Origin: a bacterium
GTDB taxonomy: Bacteria > Actinomycetota > Acidimicrobiia > Spongiisociales > Spongiisociaceae
Length of the DNA: 49,455 nucleotides
Assembly (NCBI GenBank): GCA_028821575.1
Contig: JAPPFW010000062.1
Location: forward strand, 1-49,455
Direction of reading: 5' to 3'
Each line of letters starts with the position of its first letter. The first letter of the stretch is position 1. Below, piece by piece: positions 1 to 7,523 of the stretch. The notes beneath the pieces are model-generated. The model searched no databases. It saw only the letters and a list, made by a program, of their open reading frames with translations, and had not been told where the DNA came from. A program made the translations under genes and the position numbers.

Positions 1-74
1 CCCCGATCGTCGCAGCGACCCCCCACCAAACGGGGCAATTCCAGTATGAGTGAATCAGGGCTAGGGACTAATCA

Positions 75-193
75 CCTAGGAGGGTGCTGAATAGTCCGTA
101 GAAAGGGGTTCGCCGGCTAGCCGGCAACACTCTTGACCAGGTAGTTGGCAACCGGCGAGCGCCGCTAGTTCCGTTCTTCAGCACCCTCCTAGG
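75..193. repeat. Palindromic MITE/REP-like element, copy 1
   Basis: Perfect 17-bp terminal inverted repeats are visible: cctaggagggtgctgaa at 75-91 and its reverse complement at 177-193. The interior is itself loosely palindromic (ggttcgccggc on the left, ggcgagcgcc on the right) and holds no ORF. The same architecture recurs at 32830-32942 with the same arm core (aggagggtgctg) and shared internal blocks such as aaaggggttcg and accagg. The right arm contains the stop codon of the minus-strand ORF ending at 178. A non-autonomous, folded-RNA or IS200-type REP element is plausible; no mobilising enzyme is seen in the window. Confidence 0.8.
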
Positions 194-482
194 GGCTGAT
201 ACCCGCCGGGCACGGTCACGAGGGCTACGGGGACTCGTAGTCGGGATACTTCCGGACGGTCACCGGTTGTCCGGCGGCCTTCCGGGGCCCGGTACCACGA
301 TTCGAAGTCGCCAAGCCACTCGTCGGAGCCGGCGATGATCTCCTCTTCGCCCGGAACGTGAACTCCCCGTCCCGCAGTAGGAACCTGCATTTCACCATCG
401 TGTGCTCGGCAAGGGTGCCCGCGCTCTTGGTGGCGATCCAGTAGAGGCGCCCCGAAGTTGTCGATGTGGTGTGCCGACCAAG
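178..482 (-). pseudogene. Small ORF, probably frameshifted; function unknown
   Basis: Downstream of the aspartic protease gene the minus strand shows protein-like sequence split between two frames. One frame (open 482 to 225, ATG at 398) reads ...YWIATKSAGTLAEHTMVKC then RFLLRDGEFTFRA and becomes low-complexity. The other (ATG at 390 to stop at 178) becomes protein-like just there: GEEEIIAGSDEWLGDFESWY. Joining them would give one small acidic protein, which suggests a frameshift near 345-360. The second frame ends inside the right arm of the palindromic element, so its last residues (PLGGC) are element-encoded. I do not recognise a family. It could also be one short intact gene in either frame. 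Confidence 0.3.
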
Positions 483-839
483 CTAGTAGCGAAGCGTCTC
501 CGCGGGCAGGAGCCTCTCCCTCGAGGAGTCGACGACTAGAGCCAGTTCCTGCAGCGTCACCGCGCCGAGCAGCGCGTCCGTTCCGTCCGTGCCGAACACA
601 ACGGGCGTAACCTCTGTCGCGCCGTCGACCGTGACGCGAGCCCTTCCCACGTCCAACACCTGACGCCGTCCGTCGGCCAACTCGAACGTGAGCTTGCGCG
701 TTCGTTCCACTCCCAACTGATCGAGCAATCCGGCGGGCAGCACGGTATAGGACGCGCCGGTGTCCACCATCGCCTCGATGCCCAGTGATCGTTCACCGTC
801 CAGGCTGGAGACCTGCAACGGCCACTCGAATACCCCCAT
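483..839 (-). CDS. Retropepsin-like (clan AA) aspartic protease family protein
   Basis: A 118-aa protein with the diagnostic retropepsin motif VDTGAS (catalytic Asp about residue 26), followed by a predicted beta-rich domain and a second glycine-hydrophobic element near DALLGAVTL that matches the ILG-type motif of single-domain retropepsins. Such bacterial proteins are assumed to dimerise to form the active site; physiological substrates are generally unknown. The ATG at 839 is preferred over an upstream TTG at 845 because an AAGAGGGG ribosome-binding site sits 7 nt before the ATG. No signal peptide is visible, so it is probably cytoplasmic. A good promoter lies just upstream (872-900). Confidence 0.8.
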   Translation of the reverse strand: MGVFEWPLQVSSLDGERSLGIEAMVDTGASYTVLPAGLLDQLGVERTRKLTFELADGRRQVLDVGRARVTVDGATEVTPVVFGTDGTDALLGAVTLQELALVVDSSRERLLPAETLRY

Positions 840-871
840 TGCCAAACCCCTCTTCCGCTCGACACAAACAT

Positions 872-900
872 AATATAACGCGGTATATCGATATTATCAA
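872..900 (-). promoter_or_regulatory. Sigma70-type promoter for the aspartic protease gene
   Basis: On the minus strand TTGATA (895-900) and TATATT (872-877) are separated by exactly 17 bp, about 30 bp upstream of the protease start. The tract is conspicuously AT-rich against a GC-rich background. It also contains a 7-bp inverted repeat (ataatat / atattat) that could serve as a regulator site. Confidence 0.6.
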
Positions 901-941
901 GTAGGGAAACTCATGCAGCGGGACGTGGGTGGTCGCCGGGG

Positions 942-1700
942 TCACTGGCCGGCCGTCTGACCGCCGTCGATGATGATGCTGTGCCCGTTGATGAACTGGG
1001 CCTCGTCGGAGGCCAGAAAGGCGTATAGGGCGGCTACCTCCTCCAGTTTCCCCAGGCGGCCCAGGGGGATGCCGTCCTTCAGAGTCTCGAAGAAGGCCTC
1101 GTCGGCGCCACCCTCCAGGGACAGGTCGGTCGGTCCTATGTGGCCGGGGGCAATGCTGTTGGCCCGGATGTTGTGCTTGGCCAACTCTATCGCCATCGTC
1201 TTGGTGAGCAGCACCACCCCACCCTTCGAGGCGTTGTAAGCGGCTACCTCCGGTTCGGGTACGTGGCCGTTGTTGGAGGCCATGCTGAGGATCACCCCGC
1301 CCTCGCCCTGTTCCACCATCACTCGGGCCGCCTGCTGGCTGAGCAGGAAGACCGCCTTCAGGTTGACGTCGAAAGTGCGGTCCCAGTCCTCCTCAGAGTG
1401 GTCCAGGAAGGGCGCCCACCGGGCGATGCCTGCGTTGTTGACCACGATGTGGAGGCCGCCGAACACCCCGACCGCCCGGCGGACCGCCGCCTCGCAGACG
1501 TCCTTGTTGCTCAGATCCCCCGCGTGGCCGTGAACCTGCCCGAGTTCGGCCAGTTCCGCGACCGTCTCCGAGAGCCGTTCCTCGAGGATGTCGCAGATGA
1601 GCACGCGTGCTCCCTCCTGGAGGAACCGTGTGGCGATGGCCCGGCCGATGCCCCGCGCGCCGCCGGTCACGATGGCCGCCTTACCAGCAAGTCTTCCCAC
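942..1700 (-). CDS. Short-chain dehydrogenase/reductase (SDR)
   Basis: A 252-aa classical SDR of normal length. Visible motifs are the TGGARGIG cofactor glycine motif near the N-terminus, NNAG around residue 90, the catalytic Ser in SMASNN and the YNASK catalytic Tyr/Lys pair, and the C-terminal DGG segment. An acidic residue after beta-2 (CDIL) suggests NAD(H) preference. It would oxidise or reduce a hydroxyl/keto group on a small substrate; the specificity cannot be read from sequence. The start is GTG at 1700, preceded by a GAGG-type site. It is the promoter-distal gene of the minus-strand group with the racemase-like and M24 genes, although a 371-bp gap separates them. Confidence 0.88.
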   Translation of the reverse strand: MGRLAGKAAIVTGGARGIGRAIATRFLQEGARVLICDILEERLSETVAELAELGQVHGHAGDLSNKDVCEAAVRRAVGVFGGLHIVVNNAGIARWAPFLDHSEEDWDRTFDVNLKAVFLLSQQAARVMVEQGEGGVILSMASNNGHVPEPEVAAYNASKGGVVLLTKTMAIELAKHNIRANSIAPGHIGPTDLSLEGGADEAFFETLKDGIPLGRLGKLEEVAALYAFLASDEAQFINGHSIIIDGGQTAGQ

Positions 1701-2071
1701 GTCGCCTACCTCGCTCGCGTAGGAAAGGAGGATACCGGCCGCACGGCCCTCCTCCGGGGTTCTGCGAGGGGTGGGACGATGTATCGGTGGGTATAGGGCC
1801 GGGGTCGCGAGATTCGGGCTGCAACGAGGGGGTAGACGTTGTCACAGCAATGGCGCAGAATGGGTTATGCCAGACACCCGGCGTGTCGAACCGGACGTCA
1901 TTCGACCGAGCGCGGGCCAATCATGTAGGAGCCGAACCGCCCGAAGGGGCGGTACAGGCCGCGTTGCGAACCCAGGTACGGTGGTGGTGGGGGAGGGCCC
2001 ATCGCAGGGATGGCCCCCGGCGGTTTTCGCGATCTGGTGGGGTATCGGTGAGGGGACCGCGGGGGACTCGT
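1701..2071. other. Intergenic stretch without recognisable gene
   Basis: 371 bp between the SDR start and the stop of the racemase-family gene. Open frames here (for example 1842-2147 minus) have no protein-like motifs and overlap one another in several frames, as expected for GC-rich noncoding DNA. It presumably carries the SDR promoter; I see no convincing -35/-10 pair or terminator. Confidence 0.5.
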
Positions 2072-2791
2072 CTATGGTCGTCCGGCGAAGAGGGTGCCTC
2101 CGCCGGGGTAGGCGCCCTCCCAGCCCGCCATCTGCATCAGGTCCCACATGGTGACCTGGTTGGCGGTGAGCACGATGGTTCCGGTGGCCTGCTCGAGGTC
2201 ATCGAGGAACGACGCGGTGGCCATCGCCGTGTCCGGAACGAGTACCGCATCCAATTCCGGCGACGTGGTGGATGCGACGAAGTCGATGACCCGGTCCGGG
2301 CGCAGGGTCCCGACCTCCACCCCGGTGATGATATGCAGGCACTCCACCGATTGGACCGATGCGCCGGCCGCTTCGACGAAGTCGCCGAACGTCCGGGCCA
2401 CGTCGTCGGGGTAGGTCGCCCTCACCGCCACGCGCTCGACCCCCAGGTGGTCGATGGCCCTCAGGAAGGCCAGCGAAGTGCTGGAACTCGGGATGTCGTA
2501 GGCCCTCTCGATCTCATCAACCTGGCGTTTGGCTCCCTCGGGTCCGAAGATGAAGCTTCCGCTGGTGCACGCCCACGACAGGGCGTGTGGCGCGAAGGCC
2601 AAGACATCCTCCATCGGTTCCAGCAGCAGTTCGATTGCCCCCACCATCCTCAGGGCGTCAGGGCGGTGGGCATCCACCGGCACCTCTGTGTGGAACACCC
2701 GGTTCTCGACCGGCGGATCCACGGAAGCGGCCATCAGCGGGTAGTCGTCCTCGCTGGCGTAGCCGGGGTACAGATACCCGAACCGTTTCAC
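2072..2791 (-). CDS. Asp/Glu racemase superfamily protein (maleate isomerase / arylmalonate decarboxylase-like)
   Basis: A 239-aa protein beginning KRFGYLYPGY with the first catalytic-site motif CTSGS (Cys about 75) and the family's C-terminal LTANQVTMW. Enzymes of this group (maleate cis-trans isomerase, EutA of ectoine utilisation, arylmalonate decarboxylase) act at an alpha-carbon using one or two cysteines. The position where the second Cys is expected reads VPDTA (Asp about 187), whereas the paralogue at 15179-15955 has SCTN. So this copy is a one-Cys variant with altered chemistry. GTG at 2791 is chosen because AAGGAGG lies 8 nt upstream; an in-frame ATG at 2833 would add 14 residues. 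It follows the M24 gene by 69 bp on the same strand. Confidence 0.82.
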   Translation of the reverse strand: MKRFGYLYPGYASEDDYPLMAASVDPPVENRVFHTEVPVDAHRPDALRMVGAIELLLEPMEDVLAFAPHALSWACTSGSFIFGPEGAKRQVDEIERAYDIPSSSTSLAFLRAIDHLGVERVAVRATYPDDVARTFGDFVEAAGASVQSVECLHIITGVEVGTLRPDRVIDFVASTTSPELDAVLVPDTAMATASFLDDLEQATGTIVLTANQVTMWDLMQMAGWEGAYPGGGTLFAGRP

Positions 2792-2860
2792 TTCCTCCGC
2801 CTCCTTACCTGTGACTCCGCCGGGCCCGCTCATCCGCGGGTTGTTCCGGAAGCCGGTTGC

Positions 2861-4009
2861 TCATACTACGGCCAGTCGAGCGGGCGATGATCCGAGGACG
2901 CGTGCCCCACACTCTTCCACCACCAGGGTGTGGCTGAGGTTCACCCCGTACTCCCCGTACCTCCTGATCGACATCGGCAGGTGGAAGGCCATCCCTCGCT
3001 CAAGCCGCCGGTCGTTGTCGGCGCGGATGAAGAAGCCGAGAGCTTCGATCCAGCTGGGCGGGTAGCCGATTCCAACCGGGTATCCGAAGTAGTGGTGGAA
3101 AATGTGCCCCTCCAGAACGCTCTCGAGGGCGGCGAGACCACGAGCGGCCACATCGCGGGCCGAAGCACCCGGTCGGGCACTCGTCCGGATGGCCTCCAGG
3201 GCGGCTGTCACCGCCGCCTCCACCCGCAACATGTCGGCCGACGGCTCGCCTACCACCACCGTGCGCATCAGGGGCGAGACGTACCGTGACACCTCTCCCG
3301 TCAATTCGAGGAACACCGTCTCACCTCGGCCGATGCGGTGGCCGTTGAAGGTGCTGTGCGCCGCTCCGGCCCGGTATCCGGCTGCCACGATCGGGCCCCA
3401 GCAGAGAGTGTCGCTCCCGGCCCGGTACATGGCATCCACGATCGCAGCCGCCACCACCCGGTCCTCCACGCCCTCGGCGATCTCGGCCTCGGCCGCCGCC
3501 ACACCCGCATCGGTCAGTGCAGCGGCCCGTTCCATCAGATCCAGCTCGGGGTCCGACTTCACCAGCCGCATCCCCTCCACCAACCCGAACGCGTCGGTGA
3601 GTTCGTACCCTTCGAGACCGGCCACGAGGCTCCCGTAGCGGGCCACGGGAAGGGTGCTCCGGTCCAGTGCGATCCTCCTTCCGGACATCCCGGCCAACTG
3701 TTCGAGCGTGAACGCGATCGGATCGTCGAAGGTTCCGTACGACCGGATGTCGTCCACCACGACCGAGTTCTCGGCCCGGGCCAGTTCGAACTCGAAGATG
3801 ACCAGCACCGGCGCGTCCATGTCGGACCCCAGCACAGCGCACTGGTAGTCGAACAGGTTCTCCGAGTCCATACCCGTCAGGTAGAAGACATTGTGGGGGC
3901 TGAAGGTCACCAGTAGGTCGACGCCGGCGAGCTCCATGGCAGCGCGCACGCCCTCCCAGCGCCTCCGGAACTCGCTCTGGCAGAATGCCGGTTGTCGCGG
4001 GATGGTCAA
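2861..4009 (-). CDS. M24-fold hydrolase lacking metal ligands (ectoine hydrolase/creatinase-like)
   Basis: A 382-aa two-domain M24 'pita-bread' protein: an N-terminal creatinase-type domain (FRRRWEGVRAAM..., NVFYLTGMDSENLF) and a C-terminal domain containing GYPVGIGYPPSW, a signature shared with ectoine hydrolase DoeA/EutD. The canonical M24 metal ligands are not retained: the first Asp pair reads LELTGEVSRYVSPLMRT and the last Glu site GVNLSHTL. Hydrolysis of a small cyclic amidine or amide C-N bond, as in creatinase and ectoine hydrolase, is therefore likelier than peptidase activity (inference). Start: TTG at 4009 with GGAGG 6 nt upstream. The longer frame to 4117 would overlap the divergent aminotransferase and has a non-family N-terminus. 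Confidence 0.8.
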   Translation of the reverse strand: MTIPRQPAFCQSEFRRRWEGVRAAMELAGVDLLVTFSPHNVFYLTGMDSENLFDYQCAVLGSDMDAPVLVIFEFELARAENSVVVDDIRSYGTFDDPIAFTLEQLAGMSGRRIALDRSTLPVARYGSLVAGLEGYELTDAFGLVEGMRLVKSDPELDLMERAAALTDAGVAAAEAEIAEGVEDRVVAAAIVDAMYRAGSDTLCWGPIVAAGYRAGAAHSTFNGHRIGRGETVFLELTGEVSRYVSPLMRTVVVGEPSADMLRVEAAVTAALEAIRTSARPGASARDVAARGLAALESVLEGHIFHHYFGYPVGIGYPPSWIEALGFFIRADNDRRLERGMAFHLPMSIRRYGEYGVNLSHTLVVEECGARVLGSSPARLAVV

Positions 4010-4115
4010 CGCATACCTCCGGGGCGGGTCCGTGAAGTCGGATACTATCGACAGTCCTACCAGCTGGGATCGAGCCGTCGCTAGCATTTTGTGGCGCGTG
4101 ATGGAAGGAGACGAC

Positions 4116-5447
4116 ATGCAAGCCGGTTACGGAGAGTTGACCTTCCGGAAGTCGCGCCTCCTCCACGAGGACTCGAAGAAGGTGATACCGGGCGGGGTCA
4201 ACAGCAACGTCCGCATGGGGGAGAAGCCCCACCCGATCTTCTTCGAAGCGAGCGAGGGGCCCTACCTGTACGACGTCGACGGAAATCGCCTCATCGACTA
4301 CGTGATGGGTCAGGGTCCGATGCTGCTCGGGCACCGCCCCGCCTTCGTCACGGCGGCGGTCGAGGAGCAACTGGGGAAGGGCATCCTCTACGGCGCCCAG
4401 CACCGGCTGGAGGTGGAAGTAGCACAGCTCATCACCCGCACGGTGCCTTCCGCCGAAGTGGTCCGGTTCAACATGACCGGGACCGAGGCGGTTCAGGCCG
4501 CCCTCCGGATAGCGCGCGCCGCGACCGGCCGCAACACCGTGCTCAAGTTCGAAGGCCATTACCACGGATGGGCCGACAGCGTCCTCTTCAATGTGGGCAG
4601 CAGCTCGCGGACCAGGTCCGACGGGCACGGTACCGAGCCGGTGCCGGAGTCGGCCGGTGTGGCCACCGACGCCGCCCGCTCTCTGATCGTGGCGCCCTGG
4701 AACGACCCCGAAGCACTTCGCGAGCTCACCTCCGCCCATGGCCACGAGATCGCCGCGGTGATCATGGAGCCGGTGATGGCCAACAGCGGGGTCGTGGAGC
4801 CCGTTCCCGGCTATCTGCAGGCGGTGCGCCGGGTGTGCGACGAGCACGGCATCGTGCTGATCTTCGACGAGGTTATAACCGGGTTCCGGGCCTCCCTGGG
4901 GGGCGCTCAGGGCCGCTACGGGGTGACTCCGGACCTGACGGCCATGGGCAAGGCCCTCGCCTCGGGCTTCCCGGTGGGATGTGTGGCCGGTCGGCGGGAC
5001 CTGATGGCAGGGATCGGTACCGGCAAGGTTACGCATGCCGGTACTTTCAACGCCACCCCCATCACAATGGCGGCGGCCCGGGCCACCCTCGAGCATCTGT
5101 ACGAGGGGGGTGAGGAGTTGTACGGGGCCATGGAGGCACGCGGCCGGCGGCTCATGAGCGGACTCAACGAGGTGATGACCGGCCAGGACATACCCTGTCG
5201 CGTCCAAGGCCTGCCGACCATCTTCAACCTGATGTTCACCGACCTCCCGGCGGTGCGCAACCACCGTGAGGTCCTGATGACCGACAGAGCGAGGCGGGTC
5301 GGCTTCCTGCCACACCTCATGGCAGCAGGCGTACGTATCTCGGGATTCGGCAACTTCTTCCCGTCGGCCGCCCACACGGATGCGGTGATCGACGAGACGG
5401 TCGAACGGTTCGGCTCCGCACTGGATTCCTTCCGCTCGGCTCTATGA
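4116..5447 (+). CDS. Class III aminotransferase, glutamate-1-semialdehyde aminomutase-like
   Basis: A 443-aa PLP enzyme of fold type I. Visible are a substrate/PLP entry segment (VIPGGVNSNVR), the phosphate-binding TGTEAVQAALR, the aromatic stacking region GHYHGW, DEVITGFR, and the Schiff-base lysine in AMGKALASGFPVG (about residue 279). HemL proteins look like this, but the catabolic neighbourhood (M24 hydrolase, racemase-like, lactonase-like) argues for an aminotransferase or aminomutase acting on a catabolic intermediate, comparable in role to the class III aminotransferase of ectoine breakdown. ATG at 4116 follows GGAAGGAG. The stop overlaps the next start (ATGA), implying translational coupling with the phosphotriesterase-like gene. 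Confidence 0.87.
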   Translation: MQAGYGELTFRKSRLLHEDSKKVIPGGVNSNVRMGEKPHPIFFEASEGPYLYDVDGNRLIDYVMGQGPMLLGHRPAFVTAAVEEQLGKGILYGAQHRLEVEVAQLITRTVPSAEVVRFNMTGTEAVQAALRIARAATGRNTVLKFEGHYHGWADSVLFNVGSSSRTRSDGHGTEPVPESAGVATDAARSLIVAPWNDPEALRELTSAHGHEIAAVIMEPVMANSGVVEPVPGYLQAVRRVCDEHGIVLIFDEVITGFRASLGGAQGRYGVTPDLTAMGKALASGFPVGCVAGRRDLMAGIGTGKVTHAGTFNATPITMAAARATLEHLYEGGEELYGAMEARGRRLMSGLNEVMTGQDIPCRVQGLPTIFNLMFTDLPAVRNHREVLMTDRARRVGFLPHLMAAGVRISGFGNFFPSAAHTDAVIDETVERFGSALDSFRSAL

Positions 5448-6505
5448 GCGCCGGCGCGAGGCGGGCCGAACCCCAGGTCCAGACCGTCACGGGCCCGATT
5501 GCTGCATCGGCGCTCGGCAACACCCTGATCCACGAGCATCTGATGGTGAACCTGCGCTGCTACTGGAGCCCCTCGGACGATCCCGAGATAGCCTTTCTAC
5601 CTCTCGCTCCCGAGAGACTCGGCCGGATCAAGGCCAACCCGTTCGGGGTACGCGACAACCTGCTGATCGACGAACCCCCGGTCATGGCGGGCGAGCTGCG
5701 CCGCTACCGGGAGGCCGGTGGCGCCACCATTGTCGACGCGACACCTCCCGGACTGGGACGCGACGTCCGGGTCCTGGAGTGGCTCGCAGCGCAGACGGGG
5801 CTGAACCTGATCGCCGGATGCGGGTACTACATCAAGGAGACACATCCTCCGGGTACGGGATCCCGATCCGTGGACGACCTCGCCGCCGAGATGATCAACG
5901 ACATCACGGTGGGCATGGACGGAACCGATCTCAGGGCCGGGGTGATCGGGGAGATCGGGATGGGAACCTTCCCCATGGACCCCGTTGAACGCAAGGTCCT
6001 GCGCGCTGCGGCGATCGCCCAGCAGGAGACGGGATGTGCCATCATCGCCCACTCCGCTCCGGGTGACGAGTCCCCTTTCGAGGTGCTGGGGGTGCTGGCC
6101 GAAGCCGGCGCCGACCTGACGCGAGTGGTGCAGAGCCATCTCGACGACCGGTTCCGCACCGACATCGACAAGTACCGGCGCGTGGCGGACATGGGCGCCA
6201 ACCTGGGTATGGACACCTTCGGCCGCCACTTGTACTACCAGGGCCGTCGGCGGCAACTCCCTACGGACGACGTCAGGGTTTCCGCCATCGTCTCGCTCAT
6301 CGAGGCGGAGTTGGTGGATCACATATTTCCCGCCCAGGACATCTGCTTCAAGCATGAACTGGGTACCTACGGCGGCCACGGCTACGACCACTTCATCCGC
6401 CGGATAGTTCCCCGTCTTCGGCTGAGCGGGGTGTCGGCAAGGGAGATCGACCGCATTCTGCGCCTCAATCCCGCCCGGGTGCTCTCCGGCCATGCTGCCG
6501 AGTGA
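5444..6505 (+). CDS. Phosphotriesterase-family amidohydrolase (Php/lactonase-like)
   Basis: A 353-aa TIM-barrel metal hydrolase. The N-terminal HEH motif (His30, His32) opens the binuclear site. GEIGMG supplies a Glu (about 170) where true phosphotriesterases have carbamylated Lys, which is the arrangement of the Php subgroup. Further ligand histidines appear in IIAHSAPGD (about 203) and VQSHLDD (about 232). Many relatives are lactonases, so opening a lactone produced by the neighbouring dehydrogenases is a reasonable role, but this is inference. It overlaps the aminotransferase by 4 bp (ATGA) and converges with the methyltransferase gene after 96 bp. Confidence 0.85.
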   Translation: MSAGARRAEPQVQTVTGPIAASALGNTLIHEHLMVNLRCYWSPSDDPEIAFLPLAPERLGRIKANPFGVRDNLLIDEPPVMAGELRRYREAGGATIVDATPPGLGRDVRVLEWLAAQTGLNLIAGCGYYIKETHPPGTGSRSVDDLAAEMINDITVGMDGTDLRAGVIGEIGMGTFPMDPVERKVLRAAAIAQQETGCAIIAHSAPGDESPFEVLGVLAEAGADLTRVVQSHLDDRFRTDIDKYRRVADMGANLGMDTFGRHLYYQGRRRQLPTDDVRVSAIVSLIEAELVDHIFPAQDICFKHELGTYGGHGYDHFIRRIVPRLRLSGVSAREIDRILRLNPARVLSGHAAE

Positions 6506-6601
6506 TTGACGCCTCCCCCGGGCCTTGAGATCGGGAGAGAGGCACTCCGGGACCGGGCTGCCCATGAAGACGGCGACTTCGGAGGGTGAAGCGAGTAGCC
6601 G

Positions 6602-7420
6602 CTACGCCTTGGAGGCGATGGCTTCTCCGAATGCGATGGCTCCAACGGCTCCCGGATGCTTCTTCCACTTCTCCTGGTCGATCCGCCACTGGTCGAACTG
6701 TTCCTCGGTTGCCAACCCGTAGGTCGTGGCGGCGGCCATCACCTTTGGGGAGAAGAACCACTCGGTGATCACACCGTCGAGAACGGCGATGCCCTCGGGA
6801 CTGCTGAAGGTGTCGAAGGAGGCGGTGGCGCGTACGTCCGCGAAACCGGCCTCCACCAACCTGGTTTTCAGTTCCTTCCCTATCTGCGGATGCCCGCCAT
6901 TGGCCGTCACCAACGTCGTGAACGTCTCCCACGCTCCGGCCAGGCTGTATGCGGGCTCCGAGAAACAGGATGCCGCTACCAACTCGCGGCAGGAGATGAT
7001 CCCGCCGGGCTTCAGCACCCTCTTGACCTCGCTCAGGACAGCATCGGTGTCCGGAACATGGTTCAGCACGGTGTGGCAGTGGGCGACATCGAACGTAGCG
7101 TCATCGAACGGCAGATCGGTCACATCCCCCACGTGGAATGAAGCGTTGGTGTGGCCTCCGGCTTGGGCTGCTGCTCGGGCCAGTTCGATCTGAGACTCCT
7201 CGATGTCGATGCCGTGGAACTCGCCGGGCTCGATGGCTCTGGCCAGGCCCACGGACAGCGTCCCGGGTCCGCACCCGAAGTCGAGCATGGTGAGTCCCGG
7301 CTCGAGGTGCGGGAGCAGGTGTCTGGCATGGGTCTCCGCGCTGCGCCACCTGAGCATCTGCAGGAAGTCATCGTCATAGCCCATCGTGTATGCAGATATC
7401 GTCGATGCCGATCCCGGCAT
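6602..7420 (-). CDS. Class I SAM-dependent methyltransferase
   Basis: A 272-aa Rossmann methyltransferase. Motif I is LDFGCGPGTLS, followed by an acidic ribose contact (GIDIEESQI), motif II around FDVAHCHTVLNHV and motif III VLKPGGII, in the UbiE/Methyltransf_11 style. The C-terminal 60 residues (EWFFSPKVMAAATTYG... QWRIDQEKWKKHPGA) look subgroup-specific. The substrate is unknown. ATG at 7420 is chosen for its GGGAGG site 7 nt upstream; the open frame continues to 7489 without family-like sequence. It is the last gene of the minus-strand run starting with the binding protein at 13741, 103 bp after the M24 gene. Confidence 0.85.
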   Translation of the reverse strand: MPGSASTISAYTMGYDDDFLQMLRWRSAETHARHLLPHLEPGLTMLDFGCGPGTLSVGLARAIEPGEFHGIDIEESQIELARAAAQAGGHTNASFHVGDVTDLPFDDATFDVAHCHTVLNHVPDTDAVLSEVKRVLKPGGIISCRELVAASCFSEPAYSLAGAWETFTTLVTANGGHPQIGKELKTRLVEAGFADVRATASFDTFSSPEGIAVLDGVITEWFFSPKVMAAATTYGLATEEQFDQWRIDQEKWKKHPGAVGAIAFGEAIASKA

Positions 7421-7523
7421 TTTCGTGCCTCCCATCCGTAGCGGATCTACATTGTCGCCGGAGGCTGGACCTATGGGCGCCGGTACCACGCGCCTCAGCG
7501 AGATGGCGAGGGTACCCCAAGGG

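Noticed and set aside
3321..5375. 684-aa minus-strand open frame opposite the aminotransferase gene
   Set aside because: His/Gly/Arg-rich low-complexity translation with no motif; it is the antisense of a gene with clear PLP-enzyme signatures.
4116..5447. Housekeeping hemL for tetrapyrrole synthesis
   Set aside because: Motifs fit the wider family, but there is no other tetrapyrrole gene nearby and the gene is coupled to a phosphotriesterase-like gene in a catabolic cluster, so I left the symbol empty.
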